64,000 nucleotides of DNA from Nitrospira sp. (GTDB lineage: Bacteria > Nitrospirota > Nitrospiria > Nitrospirales > Nitrospiraceae). A program made the position numbers and the translations under genes. Positions 7,436 through 15,348 of the stretch are shown here, one piece after another; within the stretch, counting starts at the first letter, position 1, and every line of letters begins with the position of its first letter. Where the stretch lies: positions 186,001 to 250,000 of the forward strand of contig CP054184.1 in assembly GCA_015709715.1 (NCBI GenBank), written 5' to 3'. Under the pieces are notes generated by a model. The model had not been told where the DNA came from. It ran no database searches and worked only from the letters and a program-made list of their open reading frames with translations.

Positions 7436-8539
7436 ATGACGCAGTCAGACCTCGCCTTCCGCCGCCCCTTGCGATGGATTCATACGCTCCGCCTCGTCGG
7501 CGTCTTGCTCATCCTCCTGTGCGCCTTCCCAGCCCAGGCGGAACAGAGCGGGCCGTTCGCGAGCTTGATGGTTGACCCCAGCCTCGATCGATATGTCGCA
7601 AAGTCGCAGATCATCGGGGGATTCCGTGTCCAGGGGTCCGACACCATGCATGCGTTGATGCGGCGATTGGTCTCGGACTTCCAAAGCCGCCAGCCCAAGG
7701 TGGCTGTGGAACTGCGATCCGGCGGTTCGACGAAGGCCATCGCCGAGTTTGTCGAGCCGCCTCAACCAGGACGCATCGTGGTGAAGGAGGAACGCGCGAA
7801 ACAGGCGCTGCTGGTGAGTAGTTCGCGGGAATTGACGGATACCGAGGTGAAGCAGTTCGAGGCGCAACGAGGGTACGAGCCCCTTCGTGTTCCCATTGCC
7901 GTGGACGCGGTCGCGCTCTATGTCCACAAGGACAATCCACTGCAGGGCCTGACGTTGGATCAGGTCGATGCAATCTTCTCAACGTCCCGACAGCGTGGGT
8001 TCTACAAAGACATTACCCTCTGGGGCGATTTAGGCTTGCCCGACGGATGGGCGAAGGCGCCGATCCAACTGTATGGGCGGGATCGGAAGTCCGGAACCAG
8101 GGCCTTCTTCCAGGAGCACGTGCTCGCGGGAGGGGAATTCAAACCGAGTCTCCACGAAGAACCAGGCGCCGCGTCGGTGATCCTGGCACTCAGCCGCGAC
8201 CAGGTAGGGATTGGGTTCAGTGGTATTGGACTCCAGGCCTCCAGCGTGCGTATCCTGCCGATTGCAGAAGCGGACGGCATGCCGCTGGTGACGCCCTCAC
8301 CGACTACCGTGGCCGACCAGAGCTACCCGCTCCGCCGCCTCCTCTATTTGTATTTCGACAAGGAGCCCGCCGCCGCCTTACCGCCGGCGATCCAGGAATT
8401 CTTGGAGTTTGTGAAAAGCCGTGAGGGACAGGAAGCCGTGGTGCGAGCGGGCTTTTACCCCTTGCCGATGGATCAAGTCGAAAAACTCTCAGTGGCGCTG
8501 AAGTCACCGCCTTCCAGCGAAGGCCCAACCAAACAATAG
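7436..8539 (+). CDS. pstS: PstS-like phosphate-binding protein 2
   Basis: This 367-residue periplasmic phosphate-binding protein has a signal peptide (RLVGVLLILLCAFPAQAEQ). Family segments are FRVQGSDTMHALMRRLV, AVDAVALYVHKDNPLQGLT, LYGRDRKSGTRAFFQEHVL and SYPLRRLLYLYFDKE. ATG 7436 has CAGGAG upstream. It is a single-gene unit behind Pho-box-like repeats and converges on the lipoprotein gene at 8548-9438 with only 8 bp between stops. Having separate PstS proteins may give different affinities or expression thresholds (inference). Confidence 0.93.
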   Translation: MTQSDLAFRRPLRWIHTLRLVGVLLILLCAFPAQAEQSGPFASLMVDPSLDRYVAKSQIIGGFRVQGSDTMHALMRRLVSDFQSRQPKVAVELRSGGSTKAIAEFVEPPQPGRIVVKEERAKQALLVSSSRELTDTEVKQFEAQRGYEPLRVPIAVDAVALYVHKDNPLQGLTLDQVDAIFSTSRQRGFYKDITLWGDLGLPDGWAKAPIQLYGRDRKSGTRAFFQEHVLAGGEFKPSLHEEPGAASVILALSRDQVGIGFSGIGLQASSVRILPIAEADGMPLVTPSPTTVADQSYPLRRLLYLYFDKEPAAALPPAIQEFLEFVKSREGQEAVVRAGFYPLPMDQVEKLSVALKSPPSSEGPTKQ

Positions 8540-8547
8540 GCGCAGAA

Positions 8548-9438
8548 TCAGCGGGTGGTCGATTTCTTGGAGGGTGCAGGCCGTGGCGCCTGGCCCTTCA
8601 AGCCCTTCCGAATCCTCGCCAGTTCTTCCTTCAGATCTTGAAGCTCTCGGCTCTGCTGACTCAGCCGATCTCGAAGATCGAGGTTCGACTGGGTCAACTC
8701 GCGGATTTGCGTCCGCAGCTCCTGGGCGGGCTCCGTCGATGGTGAGGACGGCTTGACCTGGCTTTGCACCGTGGCGGGTTGCCTGTTGACGGATAGGTGG
8801 ACGGTTTCAAAGGGCGCCCACGCAGGCTCCTCCAAGGGCGGCAACCTGACGGCCTCATGCGGTGCCGAGGCCACCAGTGCCATGCCCTTCGTGTCTCGGA
8901 CATCCCGCTCCTCTCCTCCCGCCGTATCCGCCCTCAGGAAGGCCTTGTGGTCCGTGAGCACGAGATGTACATGCGGTCCTCTCAGAAACAGGGCTCCGGC
9001 AGTGGCATCGCCATAGGGTGAAGCAGGATTCGGCAGCCTGAAGAAGACCCGCTGCTCCGGTGTGGCCTGCCGTAAGGCTTCGGCAATCGGGGTGACCACG
9101 AGCCGGAGGTCGGCGTCGTCGAACAGACGGATGGCACGCGGGCTGTCGAAGAGTCCTACGATCGTGCCACTCCAGCCGCTGACGCGAAAGGACGCCAAGA
9201 GCGGAAGGAGGTCTTGTGGCGACAGCGCGGCAGGGTGCGCGTTGAACGCGGGCGGGGACGATCGCCGGATGGAAGGGTCAGGTTCGACCCCGACCTGAAC
9301 CCCTTCTCGATCATAGACCAGCCGTCCCGTTCCAAAGGCTTGGCAACCGGTCATCAGCAGCAGACAGAGCCCCACGCACCACCAGAACCGTGACGCGAAG
9401 CGACGAGCATGTCGCGGAGCCGACTTTCCTAGCGACAT
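8548..9438 (-). CDS. Uncharacterised lipoprotein with C-terminal coiled coil
   Basis: The 296-residue product starts at 9438, with GGGGAG about 10 nt upstream, and has a basic signal peptide ending in the lipobox LLMTGC. Residues about 55-210 form the same unknown domain as the lipoprotein at 2505-3200. The C-terminal 70 residues are a heptad-rich coiled coil (LRTQIRELTQSNLDLRDRLS...LKEELARIRKGL) followed by a basic tail (KKSTTR). Its start overlaps the end of the preceding small lipoprotein gene, so the two are likely translated together. The coiled coil suggests it oligomerises or reaches across the periplasm. Function unknown. Confidence 0.72.
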   Translation of the reverse strand: MSLGKSAPRHARRFASRFWWCVGLCLLLMTGCQAFGTGRLVYDREGVQVGVEPDPSIRRSSPPAFNAHPAALSPQDLLPLLASFRVSGWSGTIVGLFDSPRAIRLFDDADLRLVVTPIAEALRQATPEQRVFFRLPNPASPYGDATAGALFLRGPHVHLVLTDHKAFLRADTAGGEERDVRDTKGMALVASAPHEAVRLPPLEEPAWAPFETVHLSVNRQPATVQSQVKPSSPSTEPAQELRTQIRELTQSNLDLRDRLSQQSRELQDLKEELARIRKGLKGQAPRPAPSKKSTTR

Positions 9439-9785
9439 TCGAACTGGACTCCCCACAGGCGGTCCATCCCCATCTGCCCTCGCCACGCGCGGTCGGCGGC
9501 TTTACTCACCTTGGGAATTTCACCCTCTCGCAGAATGTGAGATCCCCCGGGGCATTTTGCGGCGATGAGACGAAAGGCGTCACGTCGTCCCGAAGACGCT
9601 AAGACCTCCGCATCGGTTTCGTAGTGATAGGACACGAGCCCGCCCCGTTCGCTTTCGCGCACCATTGTCGCATCACCGACACAACCTGCCGTGATCAGAA
9701 GAAGCAGCAGCAGACCGATGCCCCACTGGGAACCGGCTGCTCCGGCTCCTGACCGATCGGGACAGGAATGCGCATTCCAGCTCAC
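9429..9785 (-). CDS. Small lipoprotein of unknown function
   Basis: This 118-residue protein has a hydrophobic signal with lipobox LLITAGC near residue 35 and a short mixed domain containing several Cys (KCPGGSHI, QFEC) and Trp residues. It is the middle gene of a three-lipoprotein operon: it overlaps the Slp-like gene by 4 bp (ATGA type) and the next lipoprotein start by 10 bp. I do not recognise a family, though the YHYETDAEVLA... segment is like small envelope-stress lipoproteins. The operon lies between two phosphate genes. Confidence 0.65.
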   Translation of the reverse strand: MSWNAHSCPDRSGAGAAGSQWGIGLLLLLLITAGCVGDATMVRESERGGLVSYHYETDAEVLASSGRRDAFRLIAAKCPGGSHILREGEIPKVSKAADRAWRGQMGMDRLWGVQFECR

Positions 9786-10321
9786 GGTTGCACGGTGCAG
9801 AGCGTCTCTTCCTCCAACGGTTCGTAGCCGCCGCCCGCGTTATAGGGGAATTCGGCAATTTCCTTCCCGCCCGTGTTCCACACATGCAGGCAGCGGCCGG
9901 CCAAGGAGGGCAGGTTGCGCTGGACGTCGTCGACGACCACGACCCTCGCCTGCTCGGTCGTCCCGATCACGATCAGGCGATTCCCGGCCCTCAGCCATTT
10001 CGCATTGAGCGTCCCGTTATAACGGATTGCAAATTCCCCCGATCGCCGTCCGCCGTCTTTCGGCCCGTAGGCGGGCTGCTGCACGATAGGCAACTGCGTC
10101 ACGATGATGACCACCCCGTCGGCGGTGCTGTTCACCTGGACGATCCGGCCGCCCAGTTCGACTTTTTGGCCGGTCTTGGCATTGGGAATGGTCCGCCAAG
10201 CCGTGAAATCGAAATTCCGGTCCGTGTCGGCCGCCACATCGACCGGAAAGAGTTGCGTGTGGCCGCATCCGACCAGGGTGAGCCCGGCACAGAGAGCCAT
10301 GGTGGTTAGCACGCGAGTCAT
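9782..10321 (-). CDS. Slp-family outer-membrane lipoprotein
   Basis: This 179-residue protein has signal/lipobox LTLVGCGHT. The segment VELGGRIVQVNSTADGVVIIV followed by TQLPI...GRRSGEFAIRYNG and LRAGNRLIVIGT matches the Slp/YeaY family (starvation-inducible outer-membrane lipoproteins). Start ATG 10321 is preceded by GGAGAAACATC; a longer in-frame start has no signal peptide. It heads the three-gene lipoprotein operon and lies downstream of the second porin gene on the same strand (70 bp), so it could be co-transcribed with it. Slp proteins are linked to carbon starvation or stationary phase in enterics; the function here is inferred only from family. Confidence 0.75.
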   Translation of the reverse strand: MTRVLTTMALCAGLTLVGCGHTQLFPVDVAADTDRNFDFTAWRTIPNAKTGQKVELGGRIVQVNSTADGVVIIVTQLPIVQQPAYGPKDGGRRSGEFAIRYNGTLNAKWLRAGNRLIVIGTTEQARVVVVDDVQRNLPSLAGRCLHVWNTGGKEIAEFPYNAGGGYEPLEEETLCTVQP

Positions 10322-10391
10322 GATGTTTCTCCTTACGCTTTCCAGGGTGACTTTGCAACCGGACCCGGAGTCATCGGGACACTTCGCCGGG

Positions 10392-11921
10392 CTACATGAA
10401 TCGAATTTGGAACTGAACCAGAAAGGCGTTCTGCGCAAACGCATCGAAGGTCGCATCATAAGGCACCCCGGGGCCGTTCCCTTGGTGATGCCGGAACTCG
10501 TAGTTGAACTGGATCTTGGACTGCACCTTCGGCGGGAAATTCTCAAAGTAATAGGTGAGGCCCAGAATAGTGCGGGTGTAGAGGTCGTTGGAGACGCTCG
10601 TGCTGGGGTCGAACTGCTCGTACATGACCGTCGGCTCCCAGTTCTGCAGAGGACCGCTCGAGATCAGATACTTCGCGAGGACGTACCAGGTTCGCCGATG
10701 GGCGCCCGGCGCACCGGAGCCGCCGCAGACGGTCTGGTCGAGGCAGGCGCCGTTGGCGGGTCTGCCGACCGTGGTTTGGTTGGACCCATCGTGTCCCTGC
10801 CACCATTCACCCTGCACCATGAAGCCCGGGATGACCTTTGAGGTGTACCGGAAATCGAGGCCATATCGATCGAAAGCGCCTTTCCCCCGACCGTTGATGT
10901 TGGTGTTGGCGTTGTTGGACTCCCCTTGAATGGTGGTGAAACTGATCCAGGACACGTCGCTGCCGAACAGGCGCACGCGGGTATAGAAACTCTTGGGGGC
11001 GTTCGCCCCGGTGGCATTCGCGTGAAAGTTGTTGTTGTTCATGATGCCGGCGACATACTCAAGTCGGTTGAAGAGTTTGCCTCGCACATCGACGAAGAAA
11101 TCTCGCTCCTGCAGGAAGTCGATCGTTCCCGCCGACCCCGTGCGGTTGCCGTTGCCGCTGCCCACAGAAGTCAAGTATGGCGAACTGATGATGTCGCGCA
11201 GGCCGCCGGAGGTTTCCGTGAAGATGCCGAACGGCATCCGGAAGATACCCATGCGGATGAAGTTCATGTAGGGCGCCCAGGACTGAACGGGGCGGAAGTC
11301 GATGTACGACTCACGGAAAAACGTCGCGGCGATCGGCTGACCCGTGGCGGCCCCGCTGCCTCCCGTCGGCGTTTCCCGACCGAAGTTGATGCTTTGAAAC
11401 TCCATCAAGGCATGCCACCGCGGCAGCGTGTCGCTGATACGGCCCCAGAATAAAATTTCCGAACGGCGGATGGAGAAATTGTCTTGGCTCTTTCCCTCCG
11501 GGACGTGGGCGTCCTGGTGACTATACAGAAACTGCAATGCATTCAACCCGAAGTTCACCTTATCCCGTAGCATCGGCAACAGTTCGGTCCTGGTTTTCCA
11601 GTCCTCGATCGCATCGATGCGCCTGGCGTTCTCCGCTCCGCGATATTCCTGTTCGGCGCGAATTTGAATCCATTCGTCCATCGTGATGGAGCCCTTTTGA
11701 AGCAGCAGGTCTTCCAGGGAGGTGCCGCCGGGCGGGAGGACGGTCGACGTCCGCTCGGAGGCATCCGAACTTCCCGTTGGCTCAGCCTGAGCAACGAGCC
11801 GCGGCCGCCCGTCACGTGACTCTAAGCCGCCGCGCTCCCCTGCTTGAGCTAACGAGGCGAAGCTCCACAAGGCGGTTCCGACCAAACCAATCGTGGCCAG
11901 TAGATTCAGCAGGGATTTCAT
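10392..11921 (-). CDS. Phosphate-type porin 2 (OprO/OprP-like)
   Basis: The 509-residue outer-membrane protein has a signal peptide (MKSLLNLLATIGLVGTALWS...AQA). Like the porin at 807-2309 it has a helical segment before the barrel (TSLEDLLLQKGSITMDEWIQ versus TSLESLLLEKGIITQEDW), so the two are paralogs. The barrel part has repeated aromatic strand ends and finishes FLVQFQIRFM, a normal C-terminal outer-membrane signature. ATG 11921 has GAGAGGAG upstream. It is divergent from pstS3, with four TTAAC-like repeats in between, so both genes may respond to the same regulator. Confidence 0.85.
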   Translation of the reverse strand: MKSLLNLLATIGLVGTALWSFASLAQAGERGGLESRDGRPRLVAQAEPTGSSDASERTSTVLPPGGTSLEDLLLQKGSITMDEWIQIRAEQEYRGAENARRIDAIEDWKTRTELLPMLRDKVNFGLNALQFLYSHQDAHVPEGKSQDNFSIRRSEILFWGRISDTLPRWHALMEFQSINFGRETPTGGSGAATGQPIAATFFRESYIDFRPVQSWAPYMNFIRMGIFRMPFGIFTETSGGLRDIISSPYLTSVGSGNGNRTGSAGTIDFLQERDFFVDVRGKLFNRLEYVAGIMNNNNFHANATGANAPKSFYTRVRLFGSDVSWISFTTIQGESNNANTNINGRGKGAFDRYGLDFRYTSKVIPGFMVQGEWWQGHDGSNQTTVGRPANGACLDQTVCGGSGAPGAHRRTWYVLAKYLISSGPLQNWEPTVMYEQFDPSTSVSNDLYTRTILGLTYYFENFPPKVQSKIQFNYEFRHHQGNGPGVPYDATFDAFAQNAFLVQFQIRFM

Positions 11922-12014
11922 GGACGCTCCTCTCTCATCAGAAGACATGCATGCTCATCCAGACTGTCAGGCGCAGAGCTAAGCGCGAGAGGTCACGGGG
12001 AAATTGCCGCAATG

Positions 12015-12051
12015 TTACAGGAGCGTTAATTAGAATTAACCGCCTCTTAAC
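12015..12051. promoter_or_regulatory. Four-copy Pho-box-like array between porin 2 and pstS3
   Basis: TTACA (12015), TTAAT (12026), TTAAC (12036) and TTAAC (12047) follow at 11, 10 and 11 bp. This is the longest array in the window. It sits 61 bp before pstS3 and about 95 bp before the divergent porin start, so it can control both. Confidence 0.75.
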
Positions 12052-12111
12052 ACGGGTGCCATGTTCACGAAATACAGTCGCAGTACCGTGAGGCAACGAA
12101 AGGACGCCATT

Positions 12112-13113
12112 ATGCCTGATCTTGTGGTTCGTGTGCGGACAACAATGAGCGTGGTCACGATCCTGGCTCTTTATGTACTGATCATCCTTCCGCCGGCTTG
12201 CGCCGGCCAATCCGATGGGAAAGAGGCTTCGCTGCGGCCTTATCAAAAGGTCAGCGGCGTCTCCGGCACCATCAACAGCATCGGCTCCGATACCCTGAAC
12301 AATCTGATCACCCTCTGGGCCGAGGGGTTCCGGAAGCAATATCCCAACGTCAAGATCCAGGTCGAAGGGAAGGGCTCCAGCACCGCTCCGCCAGCCCTCA
12401 TCGAGGGCACCGCGCAACTGGGCCCTATGTCGCGCACCATGAAGTCCAGCGAGATTGATGCATTTGAATCCAAGTTCGGGTATCCGCCCACCGCCTATCC
12501 GGTGGCGGTGGATGCCTTAGCCCTCTTCGTCAACAAGGACAATCCCATCAAGGGGTTCACGATTCCCGAAGTCGATGCGTTGTTCTCCAAGTCCCGGCGG
12601 CAAGGCCACACGGCCGACATTACTCGCTGGGGGGAAATGGGCTTGAACGGTGATTGGGCTACCGCCCCGATCAGCCTGTACGGCAGAAATTCCGCGTCAG
12701 GCACCTATGGGTTTTTCAAAGAACATGCGCTCAAGAATGGAGACTTCAAGGATCACGTGAAGGAGCAGCCAGGCTCCGCCTCGGTCGTGCAGGGCATCAG
12801 CGAAGACCGCAACGGCATCGGGTACAGCGGAATCGGGTACACCACGTCGGGGGTCCGGATGGTGCCGTTGGCAGCGAAGGCCGGGCAGCCCTTCGTGGAG
12901 CCGACCCAGGCCAACACGAGAAACGGGAGTTATCCGCTCTGGCGGTATCTCTACATTTACGTGAATCAAGCACCGGGCAAGCCCCTTCCTCCGATCGTCA
13001 CGCAGTTCTTGACCTATGTCTACAGCAAGGAAGGCCAAGCCGATGTGCTCCGAGATGGGTACTTCCCTGTCGAGGGGAGCGTGGCCGAGCAGCAGCTGGC
13101 GAAAATCCGGTAA
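12112..13113 (+). CDS. pstS: PstS-like phosphate-binding protein 3 (operon copy)
   Basis: This 333-residue periplasmic phosphate-binding protein has a signal peptide ([21 protein letters not shown]). Family segments are [62 protein letters not shown] and [17 protein letters not shown] 12112 has GAAAGGA upstream. It is 24 bp from pstC and is the first gene of pstS-pstC-pstA-pstB-phoU-ppx, so it is the copy most likely to be matched to this transporter. The four-copy repeat array lies upstream. Confidence 0.95.
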   Translation: MPDLVVRVRTTMSVVTILALYVLIILPPACAGQSDGKEASLRPYQKVSGVSGTINSIGSDTLNNLITLWAEGFRKQYPNVKIQVEGKGSSTAPPALIEGTAQLGPMSRTMKSSEIDAFESKFGYPPTAYPVAVDALALFVNKDNPIKGFTIPEVDALFSKSRRQGHTADITRWGEMGLNGDWATAPISLYGRNSASGTYGFFKEHALKNGDFKDHVKEQPGSASVVQGISEDRNGIGYSGIGYTTSGVRMVPLAAKAGQPFVEPTQANTRNGSYPLWRYLYIYVNQAPGKPLPPIVTQFLTYVYSKEGQADVLRDGYFPVEGSVAEQQLAKIR

Positions 13114-13137
13114 CGGGAAAAGGAGTCGTTGGGGGAG

Positions 13138-15342
13138 ATGGCCGGATCGTTTCGCATTCGTTCTTGGCTCGATCGGTCCTCCGCCATCGTGATTACGGCG
13201 GGGGGCTTGGCCACCATCGTCAGCATTTTGGGCATCTTCTTTTTTCTCTTCCGCGAAGTGACGCCCCTCTTCACGACCCCGACGGCGAAGTTGACCCAGC
13301 GCCTGACTTTGCCGTCCTTTCTCACGACGCAAAGCCCTGTGCAACTGGTGGTGGACGAGCATCGGGAAATCGCGCAAGTCCTCACGGCAGGTGGAGTGCA
13401 TTTCGTAGAGCTGGCCTCAGGCAACCCGATCCCGATGGAATCGCCGGCGATGCTCAAGGGGCGGCACATCACTGCAGCGGCCCACGGCGGCGGAGTCAGC
13501 CCACGGTATGCATTGGGAACGGCCGAGGGCGAGGTTCTATTGCTGAAAATGGGAACGACCACCGACTTCACGGACCATGGCGAGCGCCGAAAGCGGCCAA
13601 CCATCCGAGTTGGGCAATCGATTCGCCTGACAGAGGAGCCCATCACAGAGCTCACCTATCGCTTTAATGATCGAGAGCAGGTGGTGGCGCTCCTCACGCA
13701 GACGGGGGAATTGTTGGTCGCGCGCTGGCCCTCTGACGACTCGGCTGCCGCAGAGCGTCGCATCACCCCTGTCGTCCTCCCTTCCGGGCGCGCCACCGCG
13801 TTGGCGCTGGACGCGGCGCTTGAGCATCTGTATGTGGGCACATCGGACGGGGTCGTTTGGCACGTCACCCTGTTGGACACAGGCGAGCCTGACAGTCAGA
13901 GCATCGACGCGGTCCCGGCTGCGTCAGCCGCAATTACCGAACTGGGGTTCCTGAACGGCGATCGTAGTCTGGTCGTGATGACCGGAGACGGCGCGGTCTC
14001 GACCTGGGGCCTGGTTCGAGTGCGCGACGCTGCGTCTGGTTGGCGCCTGACGCAAATGCATGACTTCCGCTCGCACGGCGCCCCGATCACGGCCTTTGCG
14101 CCCTCTCAGCGAGTCAAGGGGTTCGTCACAGCCGATGCCACGGGCCACATCTTTCTCCATCATGCGACATCGAGCGAGACACTCATTCGGCTCGCAAACG
14201 GCGAGTCCCCGATTCGCGCCCTGGCCTATGCCCCCAAGGGAGACGGACTGGCGGTCTTCGACGCGGTCGGACGGCTGAGCCTCTATCAGGTGCGGAATCC
14301 CTATCCCGAAGTGACGTTCGGCACATTGTTCGGCAAGGTGTGGTACGAGGGCTACGATGCCCCCGCCCATGTCTGGCAATCGTCGTCCGGCTCGGATGAT
14401 TTCGAGCCGAAGTTCGGCTTGATGCCGCTTGCATTCGGCACCCTCAAGGGAACGATCTATGCCCTGTTCCTCGCGGTGCCGATCGCCATTTTCGCAGCCA
14501 TCTGCACCTCACAGTTCATGCACCCCGACCTCAGGGCGAACATTAAACCGATCATTGAGGTCATGGCAGCCCTACCGACCGTCGTCTTGGGCTTCCTCGC
14601 GGGCCTGTGGTTGGCCCCTCTGTTGGAGCGACAGTTGCCAGCCGTGGCCGCCATGGCCGTGGTGTTGCCGCTGCTCGTGCTCCTCTGTGCTTTTGCATGG
14701 CAACTCATGCCCATCTCCGTGCGGCAACGCCTCCGTCCCGGGTACGAAGCCTTATTGCTCATCCCGATATTGGCCCTGGGGATCGCGGCCTGTTGGTGGG
14801 CCAACCCGCTCATCGAGGCCTGGTTGTTCGACGGAAACATCAAAACGTGGCTCACCGACCATCTGGGCATTCAGTACGACCAGCGCAATGCATTGGTGGT
14901 GGGCATCGTCATGGGATTCGCCATTGTCCCCATCATCTACAGCATCGCGGAAGAGGCCCTTTCCAATGTACCCAAGAGCCAGATCGCGGGCTCACTCGCA
15001 TTGGGCGCAACCCGATGGCAGACCGTTCGGCATCTGGTGCTGCTTTCAGCGAGCCCCGGCATCTTCTCCGCCGTCATGATCGGCTTCGGGCGGGCCATCG
15101 GCGAGACGATGATCGTGCTCATGGCGACGGGCAATACGCCCATCCTGGATTGGAATTGGGCCAACGGCTTCCGCACCCTGTCGGCCAACATTGCTGTGGA
15201 AATTCCCGAGGCGCCCCAAGGAGGGACGCTGTATCGGGTCCTCTTCCTGGCCGCCCTGCTGCTCTTCATCGTAACCTTCGTCATCAACTCGATCGCCGAA
15301 GTCGTTCGACAGCGATTGCGCAACAAATACAGCCATGGGTGA
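13138..15342 (+). CDS. pstC: Phosphate ABC transporter permease PstC, long periplasmic-loop form
   Basis: The 734-residue inner-membrane protein is about twice the length of enteric PstC. A first membrane segment (about residues 15-38) is followed by about 370 residues of periplasmic sequence built of repeats resembling beta-propeller blades (for example LAYAPKGDGLAVFDAVGRLSLYQV). A permease domain follows from about residue 425 (FGTLKGTIYALFLAVPIAIFAA), with the EAA-type loop EEALSNVPKSQIAGSLALGATRW. ATG 13138 is chosen; a TTG at 13129 is also possible with AGGAG at 13121-13125. Long-loop PstC is known from some Gram-negatives; what the loop binds is unknown. Confidence 0.92.
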   Translation: MAGSFRIRSWLDRSSAIVITAGGLATIVSILGIFFFLFREVTPLFTTPTAKLTQRLTLPSFLTTQSPVQLVVDEHREIAQVLTAGGVHFVELASGNPIPMESPAMLKGRHITAAAHGGGVSPRYALGTAEGEVLLLKMGTTTDFTDHGERRKRPTIRVGQSIRLTEEPITELTYRFNDREQVVALLTQTGELLVARWPSDDSAAAERRITPVVLPSGRATALALDAALEHLYVGTSDGVVWHVTLLDTGEPDSQSIDAVPAASAAITELGFLNGDRSLVVMTGDGAVSTWGLVRVRDAASGWRLTQMHDFRSHGAPITAFAPSQRVKGFVTADATGHIFLHHATSSETLIRLANGESPIRALAYAPKGDGLAVFDAVGRLSLYQVRNPYPEVTFGTLFGKVWYEGYDAPAHVWQSSSGSDDFEPKFGLMPLAFGTLKGTIYALFLAVPIAIFAAICTSQFMHPDLRANIKPIIEVMAALPTVVLGFLAGLWLAPLLERQLPAVAAMAVVLPLLVLLCAFAWQLMPISVRQRLRPGYEALLLIPILALGIAACWWANPLIEAWLFDGNIKTWLTDHLGIQYDQRNALVVGIVMGFAIVPIIYSIAEEALSNVPKSQIAGSLALGATRWQTVRHLVLLSASPGIFSAVMIGFGRAIGETMIVLMATGNTPILDWNWANGFRTLSANIAVEIPEAPQGGTLYRVLFLAALLLFIVTFVINSIAEVVRQRLRNKYSHG

Positions 15343-15348
15343 GGACCG

